From: Candidatus Gastranaerophilales bacterium
Lineage (GTDB): Bacteria > Cyanobacteriota > Vampirovibrionia > Gastranaerophilales > Gastranaerophilaceae
Length of the DNA stretch: 64,000 nucleotides
Assembly (NCBI GenBank): GCA_944324345.1
Contig: CALUVT010000002.1
Location: forward strand, 372,001 to 436,000
Direction: 5' to 3'
A program made the position numbers and the translations under genes. Under the pieces are notes generated by a model. It did not search any database and was not told where the DNA came from. It saw nothing but the letters and a program-made list of their open reading frames with translations. How positions within the stretch are numbered: the stretch's first letter is position 1; each line of letters begins with the position of its first letter. Positions 25,384 through 33,657 of this stretch are shown one piece after another.

Positions 25384-26748
25384 ATGAAAGAATTTTCCCA
25401 CACACGTTTAGACAACAAACATTTTAGCGAAGATGACATTAAGGGGTACATCAAAGAATACAATATCAAATTTATCAAACTGCAGTTTGTAGATTTGAAC
25501 GGACAGGTTAAAAATATGACTGTACCGTCTCAACATATTGAAAAAATTCTTAACAACGAGATTATGCTTGACGGTTCGTCTATAAAAGGATTCAGAAGCA
25601 TTGAAACTTCAGATATGTTCTTTTACCCTGATAAAAATTCTTTCCAGCTTCTCCCTTGGAGGGAAAAAGACGGGATGCATTCTGCAAGATTAATTTGCGA
25701 TATATACAATGCCGATGGCACTCCGTTTGAAGGATGCCCCAGATGCAACTTGAAAAGAGTTATGAAAGAGGCTGAAAAAATGGGGTTTTCCATGAATGTT
25801 GGTCCTGAAGCAGAATTTTTCTTATTCTCTAAAGACAAAGATGGAAATGTCACAACATTAACTCAAGACAGTGCTGGATATTATGACGTCGGGCCTGAAG
25901 ATTTGGGAGAAGATGTTCGTTCTGATATTGTTTTAACCCTACAAGAAATGGGGTTTGATATTGAAGCATCCCACCATGAAGTTGCAGACGGCCAACACGA
26001 AGTTGATTTCAGATATGCCGATGTTCTGACTGCGGCAGATAATGTTGCAACATTTAAAATTGCGGTTAAAGCAATTGCTGCAAAACATAATCTTCATGCA
26101 ACCTTTATGCCAAAACCTATTTTTGGGATAAACGGTTCAGGTATGCATTGTAATATTTCGTTATTCAAAGACGGCAAAAATGCATTCTTTGATGAACATG
26201 CCGAATATCAACTCTCAGATATTGCAAAATACTCAATCGGCGGTATGTTGAAACATGTTAAAAGCATAACAGCTATTTTAAACCCGACAGTAAACAGTTT
26301 CAAACGTTTAGTTCCAGGGTATGAAGCTCCGGTTTATCTTGCTTGGTCATTAGCAAACAGAAGTGCATTGCTAAGAGTACCTGCAAAACGTGGAACTTCA
26401 ACAAGAGTTGAATTAAGATCTCCTGATCCGGCATGCAATCCGTACTTGGCTTTTGCAGCCATTTTAGAGGCTTGTCTTGACGGTGTAAGAAATAAAATTG
26501 ATCCTCCGGCTCCTGTTGAAAGTAACATCTATAAATTAACGACTAAAGAACGCAAAAAACAGAGAATTGATGCACTACCGGGCAGCTTAGCAGAGGCGTT
26601 GGATTACTTTGATAAATCTTTAGTATCAAGAGCAGCACTGGGAGATCATATATTCAATGAATTCTTGTCTGCTAAGAAAAAAGAATGGGATTCATTCAGA
26701 ACATACGTATCGCAGTGGGAAATCGACAGATATTTGGAAAGATATTAA
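25384..26748 (+). CDS. glnA: Type I glutamine synthetase
   Basis: 454 residues from ATG 25384. An in-frame ATG at 25369 has no ribosome site, whereas AGAGGT sits 6 bases before 25384. Key blocks: LDGSSIKGF, GPEAEFFLF (metal ligands), NGSGMHCNIS (ammonium and glutamate site), KRLVPGYEAP, and RSPDPACNPYLAF. It is the short GSI-alpha form: there is no NxxxY adenylylation loop, and the GFRSIETSDM segment carries the Arg used for glutamine feedback in Bacillus-type enzymes. It makes glutamine from glutamate, ammonia and ATP and is the main entry of ammonium. Monocistronic, with its own promoter and terminator. Confidence 0.95.
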   Translation: MKEFSHTRLDNKHFSEDDIKGYIKEYNIKFIKLQFVDLNGQVKNMTVPSQHIEKILNNEIMLDGSSIKGFRSIETSDMFFYPDKNSFQLLPWREKDGMHSARLICDIYNADGTPFEGCPRCNLKRVMKEAEKMGFSMNVGPEAEFFLFSKDKDGNVTTLTQDSAGYYDVGPEDLGEDVRSDIVLTLQEMGFDIEASHHEVADGQHEVDFRYADVLTAADNVATFKIAVKAIAAKHNLHATFMPKPIFGINGSGMHCNISLFKDGKNAFFDEHAEYQLSDIAKYSIGGMLKHVKSITAILNPTVNSFKRLVPGYEAPVYLAWSLANRSALLRVPAKRGTSTRVELRSPDPACNPYLAFAAILEACLDGVRNKIDPPAPVESNIYKLTTKERKKQRIDALPGSLAEALDYFDKSLVSRAALGDHIFNEFLSAKKKEWDSFRTYVSQWEIDRYLERY

Positions 26749-26766
26749 TATACTTTTCAAGCAACA

Positions 26767-26801
26767 AAAAACAGGTAAGGTTAAATTCCTTACCTGTTTT
26801 T
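26767..26801. terminator. glnA terminator, bidirectional
   Basis: Stem AAAAACAGGTAAGG paired with CCTTACCTGTTTTT around a 7-base loop, then T-rich. It lies between the convergent glnA and pilin genes. Confidence 0.92.
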
Positions 26802-26819
26802 ATATTAACTGTTTTAGAT

Positions 26820-27572
26820 CTAAAACTTAATCGGATAATCTTTTGGGAATTTCCATCCGTTGCGTTGAATTAGCAATCCGCACTTATGGGTACCCATATT
26901 GTTTCCAACTTTGCACCAGTTATTCCTTATACTTTCTGTTGTAGCCGAAAAATCACCGTCATTTTCGGATCCACCAACGTGGAAGCCCTTAATTGGTTTG
27001 CCACGGTCACCATATCTCAAATAGTTAGATAAAGAAAAAACAAATACATCCTCACCCATAACAGAATGTCCTTTTTGACCGTTTACATCTGCTACAAATG
27101 TTACATATTTCCACTCACGGCCTCTATCATAGGTTACCATAACTAAGAGAGTACGTCCATCGTTCAACAAATATTTTGGAGAAACCCTAAAATTCCCACC
27201 AATAGACAGTTCCTCTTGCCCGGGATATCGCCACACGTAGAAATTACCATCAGAACCTGCAAAACATGGCATAGTCCCTTTATTTTTACCATTATGTCCT
27301 TTACACTCTGTCAAATTTATATACGGTGCAAAATACTTCGCTACAAAATTCGCACTTGAAAGAGTATAATCCCACTCTTCATAAGTTCCGTTATCTGCTT
27401 CACTACGTTTTATGAGATTATACAAATCTGAATAAGTCTTTTTAAATCCTTCTTCAATCACTTTCTTTTCATAATTAGAGATAACAGCAGGTATTGTTAA
27501 TGCTGCTACAACTCCTATCACACCCAAAGTTATCAATACTTCCGCTAACGTAAATGCAAAAAACTTTTTCAT
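26820..27572 (-). CDS. Type IV pilin-like protein with short prepilin leader
   Basis: 250 residues from MKKFFAFTLAEVLITLG. The frame stays open upstream to about 27656, but ATG 27572 has ribosome site GGAGAG and a strong promoter just before it. Prepilin peptidase should cut after Ala7, before FTLAEV. The body has the FKKTYSDLYNLIK helix, six cysteines and the segment DVNGQKGHSVMGEDVF shared with the other pilin-like proteins. Likely a pseudopilin or surface fibre subunit. The upstream in-frame stretch matters because of the poly-C tract at 27670; see that entry. Confidence 0.87.
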   Translation of the reverse strand: MKKFFAFTLAEVLITLGVIGVVAALTIPAVISNYEKKVIEEGFKKTYSDLYNLIKRSEADNGTYEEWDYTLSSANFVAKYFAPYINLTECKGHNGKNKGTMPCFAGSDGNFYVWRYPGQEELSIGGNFRVSPKYLLNDGRTLLVMVTYDRGREWKYVTFVADVNGQKGHSVMGEDVFVFSLSNYLRYGDRGKPIKGFHVGGSENDGDFSATTESIRNNWCKVGNNMGTHKCGLLIQRNGWKFPKDYPIKF

Positions 27573-27608
27573 TTTCTCTCCGCTATTAATGTGATAATAT
27601 ACATTACT

Positions 27609-27636
27609 ATTATAGCGGATTTTGTTTATTTGGCAA
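27609..27636 (-). promoter_or_regulatory. Pilin promoter
   Basis: Minus-strand TTGCCA (27631-27636), 16-base spacer and a perfect TATAAT (27609-27614). Start near 27602, leader about 30 bases. The poly-C tract lies 34 bases upstream of the -35. Confidence 0.75.
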
Positions 27637-27661
27637 CACTCAAAAATGCTTACCAACAGCC

Positions 27662-27727
27662 TTAAAGTGCCCCCCCCCCGAAATAATTGAATAACTCTTT
27701 ACAAAACTCGTCAAAAATCTTTTTCAT
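27662..27727 (-). CDS. Possible 21-residue coding frame containing the poly-G run
   Basis: An ATG overlaps the stop codon of the radical-SAM gene (TGATG), so ribosomes finishing that gene could restart here. The frame reads MKKIFDEFCKELFNYFGGGAL and stops. The three glycines and first base of the Ala codon are the run of ten G. One extra G (or two fewer) would remove the stop and continue in frame through the whole pilin at 26820. Whether this peptide is made is unknown. It may be only the read-out of an unstable tract. Confidence 0.3.
   Translation of the reverse strand: MKKIFDEFCKELFNYFGGGAL
27670..27679. repeat. Homopolymer tract of ten C (ten G on the coding strand)
   Basis: Ten consecutive C in otherwise very AT-rich DNA, between the radical-SAM gene and the pilin promoter. 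Such tracts slip during replication and often switch genes on and off. It could also be an assembly or sequencing uncertainty. Confidence 0.85.
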
Positions 27728-29001
27728 CACTTGCTGCTCCTATCTTCCAAATATTCTACAATTTCCTTCATCGAATATATATCTTCTACCACAAAAAATT
27801 CTTTTTTTGTAGATTTTTTTACATAATCAAGAGTTTTGCCATCCAAAAAATCTTGCGAATAAGGTCTTAGCATAACAGACGGAATTATTACCAAATCCGA
27901 ATCAATATCTTTCACAGTTCTTATCAAATCATCCGTAGTAATAAGTCCTGCAACAGTAATATCATCCCCCCAATAAGAAGACTTTACGGGATTTACACTC
28001 ACTTCCAAGTTCTCAATATTATTCAAGGTTTTTGCAATCTTTTCAATAGCATACTTTGCAGCGTAACTTGTTGCAAAAGAAATTTTCAAAGGTTTTGCAA
28101 GTTTTTGGGGTAGTTTTCTTGATTTAAAATCATCAAGCAATAACCTTATAGAACCAACTCCATCTTCCAACTGTGAAAAACTTCCATAATATTTAGAAGG
28201 TGGAATTTCTCGTTCAGCCAGAAGAAAAAATTCATCAGAACAACACACCCTCTTGTATTTGGACGCTATATCAATAGTCTGTTCCGCACATTTTTTATCA
28301 ACCCTTTTTAACCCTTCTTTTCTAAACTGGGTAACTCCAACAGGAACTATAGCCGTTGAAAGAACCGTATTTTTAAGTTTCGCTAAATCAGACAGCGTCC
28401 TTTCAAGTTCTTTACCGTCATTGAACCCCGGACAAAGAACAATTTGAGCATGAAACGGGATTTTATTTTTACGGAACCAATCCAAATTTTCAAGAGCTTT
28501 GCCTGCATTGGGGTTTCTTAACATCTTTACGCGTAAATCGGGATTAGTTGTATGCACTGAAACATAAAAAGGACCCAAATGCATTTTTTTTATACGTTCT
28601 TTATCTTTCTCGGTTAAATTTGTAAGCGTTATGTAAGTTCCTTGAAGGTAAGAAAGCCTATAATCATCATCTTTTACATACAAAGTATCTCTTAAACCCT
28701 TTGGCTGTTGATCAACAAAACAAAAAATACATTTATTCAAACACGGCTTAACCCTGTCAAATACCGCACTTTCAAATACAATACCCAAATCTTCATCAAA
28801 ATCTTTTTCTATTTCAATAACTTCAGTTTGACCATCAAGCTTTTTTACTTCAATAGTAAGAAGTTCTGATTTACATAAAAAATTGTAATCAATCATATCA
28901 GACATTTTTGTATCATCAATTGATATAATCTCATCTTTTGGCTGAATTTCAAGTTCCTCAGCTATAGAACCTTTCAAAACTTCACTAACTATTGCCGGCA
29001 T
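27727..29001 (-). CDS. PDZ and radical-SAM protein of the DUF512 type
   Basis: About 424 residues. An N-terminal PDZ-like domain (MPAIVSEVLKGSIAEELEIQPKDEIISI) leads into a radical-SAM core with cluster cysteines in PCLNKCIFCFVDQQP (CX3CX2C), and a C-terminal DUF512-type domain. This arrangement is conserved in cyanobacteria and clostridia; its reaction is not established. The frame could begin at TTG 29022, but the PDZ domain starts at ATG 29001, so I use that. It overlaps the end of the PadR gene by 17 bases, so the two are coupled. Confidence 0.85.
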   Translation of the reverse strand: MPAIVSEVLKGSIAEELEIQPKDEIISIDDTKMSDMIDYNFLCKSELLTIEVKKLDGQTEVIEIEKDFDEDLGIVFESAVFDRVKPCLNKCIFCFVDQQPKGLRDTLYVKDDDYRLSYLQGTYITLTNLTEKDKERIKKMHLGPFYVSVHTTNPDLRVKMLRNPNAGKALENLDWFRKNKIPFHAQIVLCPGFNDGKELERTLSDLAKLKNTVLSTAIVPVGVTQFRKEGLKRVDKKCAEQTIDIASKYKRVCCSDEFFLLAEREIPPSKYYGSFSQLEDGVGSIRLLLDDFKSRKLPQKLAKPLKISFATSYAAKYAIEKIAKTLNNIENLEVSVNPVKSSYWGDDITVAGLITTDDLIRTVKDIDSDLVIIPSVMLRPYSQDFLDGKTLDYVKKSTKKEFFVVEDIYSMKEIVEYLEDRSSK

Positions 29002-29509
29002 TATCTTTTTCCAATCCTTCAACTATTGTTATAAAATTTGAAAAATCACAAATTGTATTATCTAATACAATTTTTTGATAAAAATTAGTATGCTTATATT
29101 CATCTGCCAAAATATCTTGAGCATCTTTTCTAAACTTTGTAGCAAGAGCCTTTATAGAAAAAAACAGTCTTCTCTTTTCGTCAACAGACAAAACATCCGC
29201 ACAAGCTATCTTTATTCTTGCATTTGAATAAAATTGTAAAGGATTATCACTTAAATCCTCTAAAATTAAACGGGATAACTCAGCCCTGCCCTGATTAGTA
29301 ATTGAATAATATACAGATAATTTTCCCCCGTCAGAAAGCATTTTTCTTGAAGACAAATATCCCTTTTCAACTAACCTCTTCAAAGCCGGATTTAAAGCTC
29401 CAAAACTCGGTTTAGTATACGGTGCAAAGACATCCTCTATATGTTTTTGCACAGCATACATGGTCAAATCACGCTTTAATAAAACATACAAAATCAAAAG
29501 TTCTGTCAT
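28985..29509 (-). CDS. PadR-family transcriptional regulator
   Basis: 174 residues. The winged helix spans 1-90: LLILYVLLKRDLTMYAVQKHIEDVF, then PSFGALNPALKRLVEKGYLSSRK and the wing SVYYSITNQGR. A C-terminal helical dimerisation segment follows. PadR proteins usually repress stress or efflux genes and often regulate their own operon. It has no ribosome site. TGATATATT at 29519-29527 is an extended -10 only 9 bases before ATG, suggesting its own near-leaderless transcript inside the operon. The overlapping DUF512 gene is the likely co-expressed partner. Confidence 0.85.
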   Translation of the reverse strand: MTELLILYVLLKRDLTMYAVQKHIEDVFAPYTKPSFGALNPALKRLVEKGYLSSRKMLSDGGKLSVYYSITNQGRAELSRLILEDLSDNPLQFYSNARIKIACADVLSVDEKRRLFFSIKALATKFRKDAQDILADEYKHTNFYQKIVLDNTICDFSNFITIVEGLEKDNAGNS

Positions 29510-29537
29510 AACAAAACTAATATATCACAAATACCAG

Positions 29538-29918
29538 CTAGTGCGAAACAATATTTAAAAAGGCTGAACCAAAAAGCAAAACACCGATAACAATTGCAAC
29601 AACGGACGCAAACATTACTGCTCCTGCCGAAATATCCTTTGCCATACCGACAAGTCTTGAATAACGATTATGAAAAACAGCATCCAAAGAAAACTCTATT
29701 GCAGAGTTTAGCATCTCCGTTGCTATAACAAACGCTATTGTTAATAATAATATACACATACGTTCCAAACTAAAATCCAAAACAACTGCTAAAGCCAGAA
29801 CCGCCATAGCTATACAAAAATGAATTCTTATATTTTTTTCGGATTTTAATACAATACGCATCCCTTTTCTGGCGTTCTTAAAAGTATTTGTAAATCCCTG
29901 TTGCTTAAACTTTGTCAT
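29538..29918 (-). CDS. dgkA: Diacylglycerol/undecaprenol kinase
   Basis: 126 residues with three membrane helices (about 35-50, 52-72, 95-118). Catalytic motifs are EMLNSAIE and KDISAGAV, with the N-terminal amphipathic helix NARKGMRIVLKSEKN. In Gram-positive-type organisms the homologue phosphorylates undecaprenol; in enterobacteria, diacylglycerol. The substrate is not decidable here. It overlaps the ybeY end by 14 bases, and the ybeY-dgkA pairing is widespread. Confidence 0.93.
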   Translation of the reverse strand: MTKFKQQGFTNTFKNARKGMRIVLKSEKNIRIHFCIAMAVLALAVVLDFSLERMCILLLTIAFVIATEMLNSAIEFSLDAVFHNRYSRLVGMAKDISAGAVMFASVVAIVIGVLLFGSAFLNIVSH

Positions 29919-30411
29919 ACCCTAAACTTTCCAAAGCTTTATTTTGTAAATCTATAACAAAATTATAATCCTCTTCACTTTGATGGTCAAATCCCAACAA
30001 ATGCAAAATGCCATGACTTATTAAAAAAGCTAACTCATATTCCTTTGTAACATTTTTTTTATCGGCTTCTTCAATAACTTTATCCAAAGCAATTATGACT
30101 TCACCAAGATTAATTTCTCCATCAAAAATAAATTTTTCATCACTATCAGCAAATATAGCAAAAGTTATAATATCTGCAACATAATCTTTATTTCTGTACT
30201 CTTTGTTTATGCTGTGAGTCTTTTCCCCGTCACAATACAAAAAGTCAAATGAAACAACATTATAATCAAAACCATTCAAACAGCATTTGCTATAAACCTC
30301 AGGAATAGAAAGATAAAATCTTATTATTGCTCTAGCGAGATCTACAAACTTCTTTTCATCAACCTGCCATCCTTCATAAATATTTTCACTAAAAATATTA
30401 AAATCAGGCAT
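29905..30411 (-). CDS. ybeY: YbeY, endoribonuclease for 16S rRNA maturation
   Basis: About 168 residues from ATG 30411, chosen because GAGGGT lies 7 bases upstream and the family begins near MPDFNIF. The open frame extends further upstream. The metal site HGILHLLGFDH is complete (three histidines), and NKEYRNKDYVADIITF matches the family's NxxYRxxDxxTDVLSF block, with ITF in place of LSF. YbeY trims 16S rRNA ends and takes part in ribosome quality control. It lies between the PgpH-like gene (8-base overlap) and dgkA, the standard PhoH/PgpH-YbeY-DgkA neighbourhood. Confidence 0.95.
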   Translation of the reverse strand: MPDFNIFSENIYEGWQVDEKKFVDLARAIIRFYLSIPEVYSKCCLNGFDYNVVSFDFLYCDGEKTHSINKEYRNKDYVADIITFAIFADSDEKFIFDGEINLGEVIIALDKVIEEADKKNVTKEYELAFLISHGILHLLGFDHQSEEDYNFVIDLQNKALESLGYDKV

Positions 30412-32602
30412 TTTTACCCTCATCAGGTTTCTGATCACCTTCCAACTGTTTGATTTTATTTTCCAAATCTTCATCCAAAAGCTTTGCCGGCATATTAATT
30501 TTTTGTTTTTGAAGTTCTTCTGCCAAGTTTTCTTGATATTTTATTCTATTATGCTGCATTCCGCGTAATATTCTGGAAAATGTTGAAGCAATAGTTTTTA
30601 TATCTTTCAACGTCAAAGGACTATCTGAGAGCTGTCCGTCATTAAGTCTTTCAACTATAATTTTATTTATCATTCCCTCAATTTCTTCAGGTGTAGGATT
30701 TTTTAAAGATCTAACAGCAGATTCAACAGCATCGGCAATCATTAAAATAGCTGTTTCTTTAGTATTAGGTTTGGGGCCTGTATATCGGAACTGTTCTTCT
30801 TTTACATTTTCAGCTCCCTCTTCCTTCACAGCCTGATTATAAAAATAACTTGCAAGTCCTTCTCCATGATGCTGTAAAATAAAGTTCTGGATTACTTGCG
30901 GCAGGTGGTATTCTTTTGCAATTTCTATACCATCTTTAGGGTGTGCTGTAATAATCATTTTACTTATTCTTGGAGTAAATTTATTGTGAGGATTTTCAAT
31001 TAGAAAATACGACTGATTTTCAACGAAAAACAACGGACGTTTTAATTTACCTATATCATGGTACAAAGCACCAACTCTTGCCAAAATCGGATCTGCACCA
31101 ATAGCTTCGGCTGCTGCCTCACACAAGTTAGATACCATTAAACTGTGGTGATAAGTCCCAGGAGCATCCATTTGTAAGCGTTTTAATAATTTTTGATTGT
31201 GGTCTCCCAATTCTGCAAGCCCGTATGATGTGATAATTTTGAAAACACTTTCAAATAAAGGTAGCGAACCTAATGTTATAATTGAACTTAATATACCGTT
31301 TAAGAAAATATAAGATACATCCTTGAATATCAACACATTATCAACATCAATCAAACATTTTTCGAGTATATAAATACTCAAAACAATAATAAGCCCTGCT
31401 AAAGAAATATTAAAACCAATACGAATTAAGTCAACTCTTTTTGCATACTTTATCTGTGACATCAAAATTACTGAAATCAAAGTCAACATCAAAAAAGTTA
31501 CTATGAATTGTACATTATACTGATAGCCTATTGCCATAACCGCAATCATAATAACGGAAGCAACCAAAGAAATTCTAGGGTTCGTAAATATAGACATCAA
31601 CATTAAAAAAGCAGGAATAGGTAGTACATAGGGTGAAAAACCTACAGGTAAGATAACACCTATTAATGCCAATAATATCGACAATACGGCGGATAAAGAA
31701 ATAAATCTCGGTTCTAAATAGTCTTTTTCAAAGAATTTCATAAAACCTAAAAACAATGCCGTAGCTATAAAAACAATTATATATATAGCAGCCAAACCCT
31801 GCCAGTTTAGTTCATAAACATTATAACCAGCTTGACGAAGAGCGTCTCTTTTCAGCCTTGTTACAGGTTCTCCTTCAAAAAGTATTTTATCACCCTTTTG
31901 AAAAACAACTTCATAGGGCTTAACCGAATTCTGTGCATTTTTTCTTGCAATTTCAGTAGCGAACTCATCCACTACAAGGTTCGGAACAATAACCTGCTCT
32001 AACAATGCCGTTATGACAGATACTTGACGTCTGGAAACGTTGGATACCAGATTATTCAAGATTATTTTGTCAATATTGTCCTTCTCATAGTCTTTTTCTG
32101 TTATTCCAGTATGAAGAATATTAGTAAGAGTTAAAGATGACTTGTCGAAAACTTCATGAAGGCTGTTATCATCAGCTTTTAACAGATAGTTTATAATAAA
32201 ATCGCGTTTTGAATTATCTGATAAATCGAACAAAATCCCAATTTCTTCTTTTTTTACAGAAATATCTGCATCCTTACGTCTTATCTGCATTATTGATGAT
32301 TGGAGAGTTTGTAAATTCCCTTTTATAAAATCATCTTCTGCAGGTGCCATAATAGGATCTATCTTTTGAGCGACTTCTTTTTTATGCTGCTCTGTCCGTT
32401 TTACATCTTCTACAATAAGAGTTTTTTGGGCAACTATATCACGTTTGCTTATCCCATTTTCTATTATGTTTTGGAAAAAGAAATTCTGTGACGATATAAT
32501 AGCCGTTAAGATAAACGTAAACGAAAAAAATGCAAAGATTTTGACAACTTGAGCAGAAGTCATATAATCTTTTAGCTTAGAAATAAAATCAAATTTCACC
32601 AT
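30404..32602 (-). CDS. PgpH-like 7TM-HD c-di-AMP phosphodiesterase
   Basis: 732 residues. One N-terminal membrane helix (21-40), an extracytoplasmic 7TMR-HDED domain (about 50-260), seven membrane helices (about 268-450) and a cytoplasmic HD domain (about 480-690). The HD site shows TYHHSLMV (His485, His486) and ALYHDIGKLKRP (His515, Asp516), with later AHPKDG and LQHHGEG. PgpH hydrolyses c-di-AMP to pApA. The matching synthase CdaA is in this window at 38973. Located before ybeY and dgkA, as in many bacteria. Confidence 0.92.
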   Translation of the reverse strand: MVKFDFISKLKDYMTSAQVVKIFAFFSFTFILTAIISSQNFFFQNIIENGISKRDIVAQKTLIVEDVKRTEQHKKEVAQKIDPIMAPAEDDFIKGNLQTLQSSIMQIRRKDADISVKKEEIGILFDLSDNSKRDFIINYLLKADDNSLHEVFDKSSLTLTNILHTGITEKDYEKDNIDKIILNNLVSNVSRRQVSVITALLEQVIVPNLVVDEFATEIARKNAQNSVKPYEVVFQKGDKILFEGEPVTRLKRDALRQAGYNVYELNWQGLAAIYIIVFIATALFLGFMKFFEKDYLEPRFISLSAVLSILLALIGVILPVGFSPYVLPIPAFLMLMSIFTNPRISLVASVIMIAVMAIGYQYNVQFIVTFLMLTLISVILMSQIKYAKRVDLIRIGFNISLAGLIIVLSIYILEKCLIDVDNVLIFKDVSYIFLNGILSSIITLGSLPLFESVFKIITSYGLAELGDHNQKLLKRLQMDAPGTYHHSLMVSNLCEAAAEAIGADPILARVGALYHDIGKLKRPLFFVENQSYFLIENPHNKFTPRISKMIITAHPKDGIEIAKEYHLPQVIQNFILQHHGEGLASYFYNQAVKEEGAENVKEEQFRYTGPKPNTKETAILMIADAVESAVRSLKNPTPEEIEGMINKIIVERLNDGQLSDSPLTLKDIKTIASTFSRILRGMQHNRIKYQENLAEELQKQKINMPAKLLDEDLENKIKQLEGDQKPDEGKNA

Positions 32603-32653
32603 ATATAAAAATACCTTGTTATTTTTAATAATCTCTATACATTTTATAACGTC

Positions 32654-33598
32654 CTAAAAATTTTTCAAGTCTTGCATTTTAAGGCGTTTTTGAATATCTT
32701 CAAGAATTTTTCTGTTTATTGAAAACAGTTCCGAAAGAATTGCAATAACTCCAACCTGAACAGAAGTAATAATTAAGATTGCAGAAAGTATTAAAGACTG
32801 AATATGCCCACTCCCGCTACCGTTGATATAAGACCAAACAAATCTTAACCCTAACAAAGCTCCCGGCAAAAAGAATAAAGCAGCCAATATCATAAAAAAC
32901 CTAAATGGTCTGTATATTATAAACATTCTAACCATAGTAAATATTGAATGCTTTATGTAATCAAACATATTTTTAACAAGTTTTGATTTTCTCAAATCAG
33001 GGTTTACGTTAACGGGGACGCAAACAAGCTTTAAATCTTTTGCCTGTGCCTGAATAATAGTTTCGAGAGTATAAGTGTAGTTATCAAATATGTTTATCTG
33101 TAAAGCCGCATTTCTGGAAAATGCTCGAAAGCCGCTTGGTGCATCTTCAACAGAGGTTGAGCTTATAACTCGCATAACCCAAGACCCGAGCTTTTGAAGA
33201 AATTTTTTCATAAATGAAAAATGTTTAATCTTTGAAACCGGCCTTGTTCCAATAACAATATCTGCATCTTTGTCTAAAATGGGTTTGATTAAGTCTTTTA
33301 TATTATCAGAACTGTATTGATTGTCAGCATCTGTATTTACTATTATGTCGGCTCCAAGCTCCAAGGATTTTTTTATACCTGCCAAAAAGGCTTTTGCAAG
33401 CCCTGAATTGTGCCCCATTTCAACAAAATGTTTAACCCCAAAACCCTTTGCTACCTCAACAGTATTGTCTTTTGAGCCATCATCAATAATAACAATTTCT
33501 ATCTCGTCAATTCCTTCTATACTCTTAGGAAGAGCTGCCAAAGTAACAGGAAGAGCCTTCTCCTCGTTATAACATGGAATTTGAATTACCAATTTCAT
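32654..33598 (-). CDS. Family 2 glycosyltransferase, polyprenyl-phosphate sugar synthase type
   Basis: 314 residues. The GT2 domain (1-225) has IQIPCYNEEKALP, VIIDDGSKDNT and the DxD-like NTDADNQY; two C-terminal membrane helices lie near 236-255 and 268-295. The layout matches DPM1/GtrB/ArnC enzymes that load a sugar on undecaprenyl phosphate. A GT39-like transferase that could use such a donor starts only 59 bases away on the opposite strand. The donor sugar is unknown. Confidence 0.88.
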   Translation of the reverse strand: MKLVIQIPCYNEEKALPVTLAALPKSIEGIDEIEIVIIDDGSKDNTVEVAKGFGVKHFVEMGHNSGLAKAFLAGIKKSLELGADIIVNTDADNQYSSDNIKDLIKPILDKDADIVIGTRPVSKIKHFSFMKKFLQKLGSWVMRVISSTSVEDAPSGFRAFSRNAALQINIFDNYTYTLETIIQAQAKDLKLVCVPVNVNPDLRKSKLVKNMFDYIKHSIFTMVRMFIIYRPFRFFMILAALFFLPGALLGLRFVWSYINGSGSGHIQSLILSAILIITSVQVGVIAILSELFSINRKILEDIQKRLKMQDLKNF

Positions 33599-33630
33599 AT
33601 CTGTCCTCTTTTAAAATTTCCTTTTTATTA

Positions 33631-33636
33631 TATAAT
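33631..33636 (+). promoter_or_regulatory. -10 box of the GT39-like gene
   Basis: TATAAT 21 bases before the chosen GTG start, in the 59-base gap between divergent genes. No clear -35. Confidence 0.4.
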
Positions 33637-33657
33637 TAAACAGGGATTTTGACAATC

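Noticed and set aside
27573-27656. Pilin starting at the upstream TTG (27656) as the normal product
   Set aside because: ATG 27572 has a ribosome site, a near-consensus promoter lies between, and the leader would be far too long for a prepilin. It is kept only as the slippage scenario in the findings.
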